A stretch of DNA of 64,000 bases. It comes from Yponomeuta sedellus (lineage: Eukaryota; Arthropoda; Insecta; Lepidoptera; Yponomeutidae). The stretch spans positions 3,396,406 through 3,460,405 of the forward strand of contig OW203721.1 of the NCBI GenBank assembly GCA_934045075.1. Reading direction: 5' to 3'. Made by a program: the position numbers and the translations under genes. Position 1 is the stretch's first letter, and each line of letters starts with the position of its first letter. The notes below the pieces were generated by a model. It searched no databases, was not told where the DNA came from, and saw nothing but the letters and a program-made list of their open reading frames with translations. Of the stretch, positions 62,183-64,000 are shown piece after piece.

Positions 62183-62640
62183 TTGAGTGAAATAATTTAA
62201 ATAAACATGGTCTTTAAATTTAAAGTAGAAATAATAATGTATCCTGTATAGGTCCCACTTTGGGGCACGCAGGACAGTCCGGCCCTGCCGACGGCAGTCG
62301 CCTCTTACTAATTTCAGTAAATTTCATTCTTTTCTTAAATTTTGCAATGAAATAATTTAAATGAACTAATAATTGAAATGAAATAATAATGTATCCTGTG
62401 TAGGTCCCCTTTGGGGCACGCAGGACAGTCCGGCTCTGCCGACGGCAGTCGCCTCTTACTAATTTCAGTAAATTTCTTTCTTTTCTTTAATTTTACAATT
62501 AAATAATTTTAATAAACGTGTCTTTAAATTTTATGTAGTAATAATCTGTAGCCTGTATAGGTCTCACTTTGGGGCACGCAGGTCAGTCCGGCCCTGCTAA
62601 CGGCAGTCTCGCCTTTATAGTATCAAGTTAATTTCTCCGT
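62183..62640. repeat. Three tandem units of about 155 bases
   Basis: GGCACGCAGGACAGTCCGGC and GCCGACGGCAGTCGCCTC recur with period 152-157 (unit marks at about 62239, 62391, 62548), each preceded by an AT-rich link with AAATAATTT and TCTTTAAATTT. CTGCCGACGGCAG is a perfect palindrome in units 1 and 2. Confidence 0.9.
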
Positions 62641-62818
62641 TTATTTGTCCCGATGGACTGTTGACAGAAATAACGTGGCAACGATTTGCTTATGTAATTA
62701 TTTACAGGCACTCATAGTTTCTAATTCTGTTGACAGAACGTCTTATTGCCGATGCCCAAATTATCTGCCATTGTGGCGATTTGTTGATACAACACGGTGC
62801 GTAAAAGTACTTTTATTG

Positions 62819-63010
62819 ACTGGCTCTTTGTCCTAGCGGTATTACGTCTGATTACTATGCCGGCGGTCGTGGGTTCAATTCCCACTGGGGGCCGTACAAA
62901 TATATATTTGTACAAACGCTCTCAGTCTGGGTGTATATCCATGTTTGTGAGGTCCTTGCTCGGTTACCATAGCAGGGTATCCTAGTTTAAGACCAGGACA
63001 AGTATTTGTG
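62819..63010 (+). mobile_element. tRNA-derived SINE (GGCCTAGCGGTAT family)
   Basis: GGCTCTTTGTCCTAGCGGTA, TATGCCGGCGGTCGTGGGTT, CAATTCCCACTGGGGGCCG, body TGTTTGTGAGGTCCTTGCTC and GGTATCCTAGTTTAAGACC. Confidence 0.82.
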
Positions 63011-63191
63011 TTGATTGGAAAATATTGTTATTGAAATCTTATAAGACTTTTAGATGGCAATTGATTTATTAGGTTCAAGATGACTTGAGAAAAGATAGTG
63101 AGAGTGGAGTTTTTTTCTCCGCTACACTACGGCCCAAAGGCACATTTGTTTATTATAAAGTACCTACAACTGGCCGCCATATATCTGTACA

Positions 63192-63317
63192 GCCTAAAGG
63201 ATGAAGCACACCAACGCGGTGAAGGTGGCGGTCCATACATACGCTCATATCAATACTAGTAATAGTGACGTATGTACGGACCGCCACTTCCGCCGCCACC
63301 GCTGGTGTGTATCATAT
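63192..63317. repeat. Isolated GGTGGCGGT hairpin unit
   Basis: ACACCAACGCGGTGAAGGTG, GCGGTCCATACATACG and complement CGTATGTACGGACCGCCAC, CCACCGCTGGTGTGT: a complete symmetric unit about 5 kb from the four-unit array, so the unit can disperse. Confidence 0.85.
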
Positions 63318-63726
63318 TTAAGGCGTGGGGCACGTAGGACATGAGACGAAAAGATGTGACGTCATCTATTCACTTTGATACAAAATATACTGAAGCGACG
63401 GGACATACCCCACACGGATAAGACGGGGCGAGGGCGCGAACCGTACATCTCGCCGCGTCGTTTCCGCGCCCTTTTGCTTCCTGTGTGTGTCCCAACCCTA
63501 AGCGTACAATGTCAAACAAAGTGTAATGTCTTAATTTGATCACTACTCTCACACCCTATTGTCATATTCAACACGATCACAGATACATTGAACCTCACCG
63601 GCGGCTATCTCTTAAGCTTAGTTCACACGCGTTAAGTGATTTAGTAGGCAACAATATTTCAACGTTTACACGTTCTATGTTCTGTATGAAAAAATCCACA
63701 ATAAACTTACCGTAAATTATTATAAA
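63318..63726. other. No gene seen
   Basis: No recognised element; CACACGGATAAGACGGGGCG near 63,411 is GC-rich and unassigned. Confidence 0.4.
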
Positions 63727-63915
63727 CTAGCTGACCCCAGCGAACTTCGTACCGCCTAATAGTTGATTCTTTTTTTTTTTTTATTTTTCTCTCCGTAAGT
63801 ACCATCCACGTACTTCAAGGAATATTCAAAAAAAGAAACAGCGAAATCGGTTCAGCCTGCTTTTGAGATTGCGCTTACCAACACATTCAGCGATTCATTT
63901 TTATATTATAGACGT
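63727..63915 (-). mobile_element. Helitron-like element
   Basis: CTAGCTGACCCCAGCGAACT, GTACCGCCTAATAGTTGATT to CGATTCATTTTTATATTATA; third copy of the 17088 family. Confidence 0.8.
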
Positions 63916-64000
63916 ATGTGATTTATCGTATGGCGATTAACATTGGTATATTTCTGTACAATTTCTGTGTTGCAAATTTCACTATGTAAATACTTAAGTA

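Overview
The window reads as intergenic and intronic nuclear DNA from a moth or butterfly. It is AT-rich, has almost no long conserved reading frames, and is densely packed with transposable elements of lepidopteran character: Lep1-type Helitrons ending in CTAG, Bm1-like tRNA SINEs, RTE and Jockey/CR1-type LINE tails, BEL/Pao and mariner. The species cannot be named from sequence alone. No bacterial operons, CRISPR arrays or functional tRNA/rRNA genes are visible.

Only one host gene is convincing. A GC-rich plus-strand exon at about 25.05-25.71 kb encodes the BTB/POZ domain of a bric-a-brac (bab) family transcription factor and ends at a consensus splice donor. No later bab exon was recognised, so 25.7-64 kb is read as a long first coding intron and 0-24.7 kb as the upstream flank, possibly including upstream exons. 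Other protein-coding remains belong to mobile elements: a BEL/Pao integrase fragment (0.6-1.35 kb), several LINE ORF2 C-termini (5.8, 10.8, 19.8, 32.6, 34.8, 39.3, 54.7, 56.7 and 59.6 kb), a DD34D mariner at 60.68-61.98 kb broken by one extra T, and a small nested element with a SAP-like and a THAP-like fragment at 47.6-48.0 kb.

The commonest repeat is a SINE whose head is derived from 5S rRNA. About 25 copies and fragments on both strands share a 5S-like internal promoter region, a common central domain and a tail resembling the RTE 3' end. A second, tRNA-related SINE family ('SINE-X' here) occurs mostly with its tRNA-like part inverted relative to the retroposition direction; perfect 12-16 bp target duplications show that these inverted forms were inserted as such. 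Nesting is frequent and often readable to the base: a 1,059 bp TTAA-flanked element carrying eight 21-bp palindromes lies inside a 5S-SINE (15.5-16.9 kb); a THAP/SAP element with AT duplications lies inside a TA-flanked MITE (47.35-48.03 kb); a LINE lies inside a Helitron (10.7-11.4 kb); a TAA-flanked MITE lies inside a LINE tail (45.0-45.4 kb).

Simple repeats (CTCAT, TATG, TA, CA), local tandem duplications (1.4, 2.9, 57.4 and 62.2 kb) and long fold-back palindromes (9.6, 18.5, 36.1 kb) account for much of the rest. A few stretches look single-copy and could hold bab regulatory DNA, but that needs comparison with other species.
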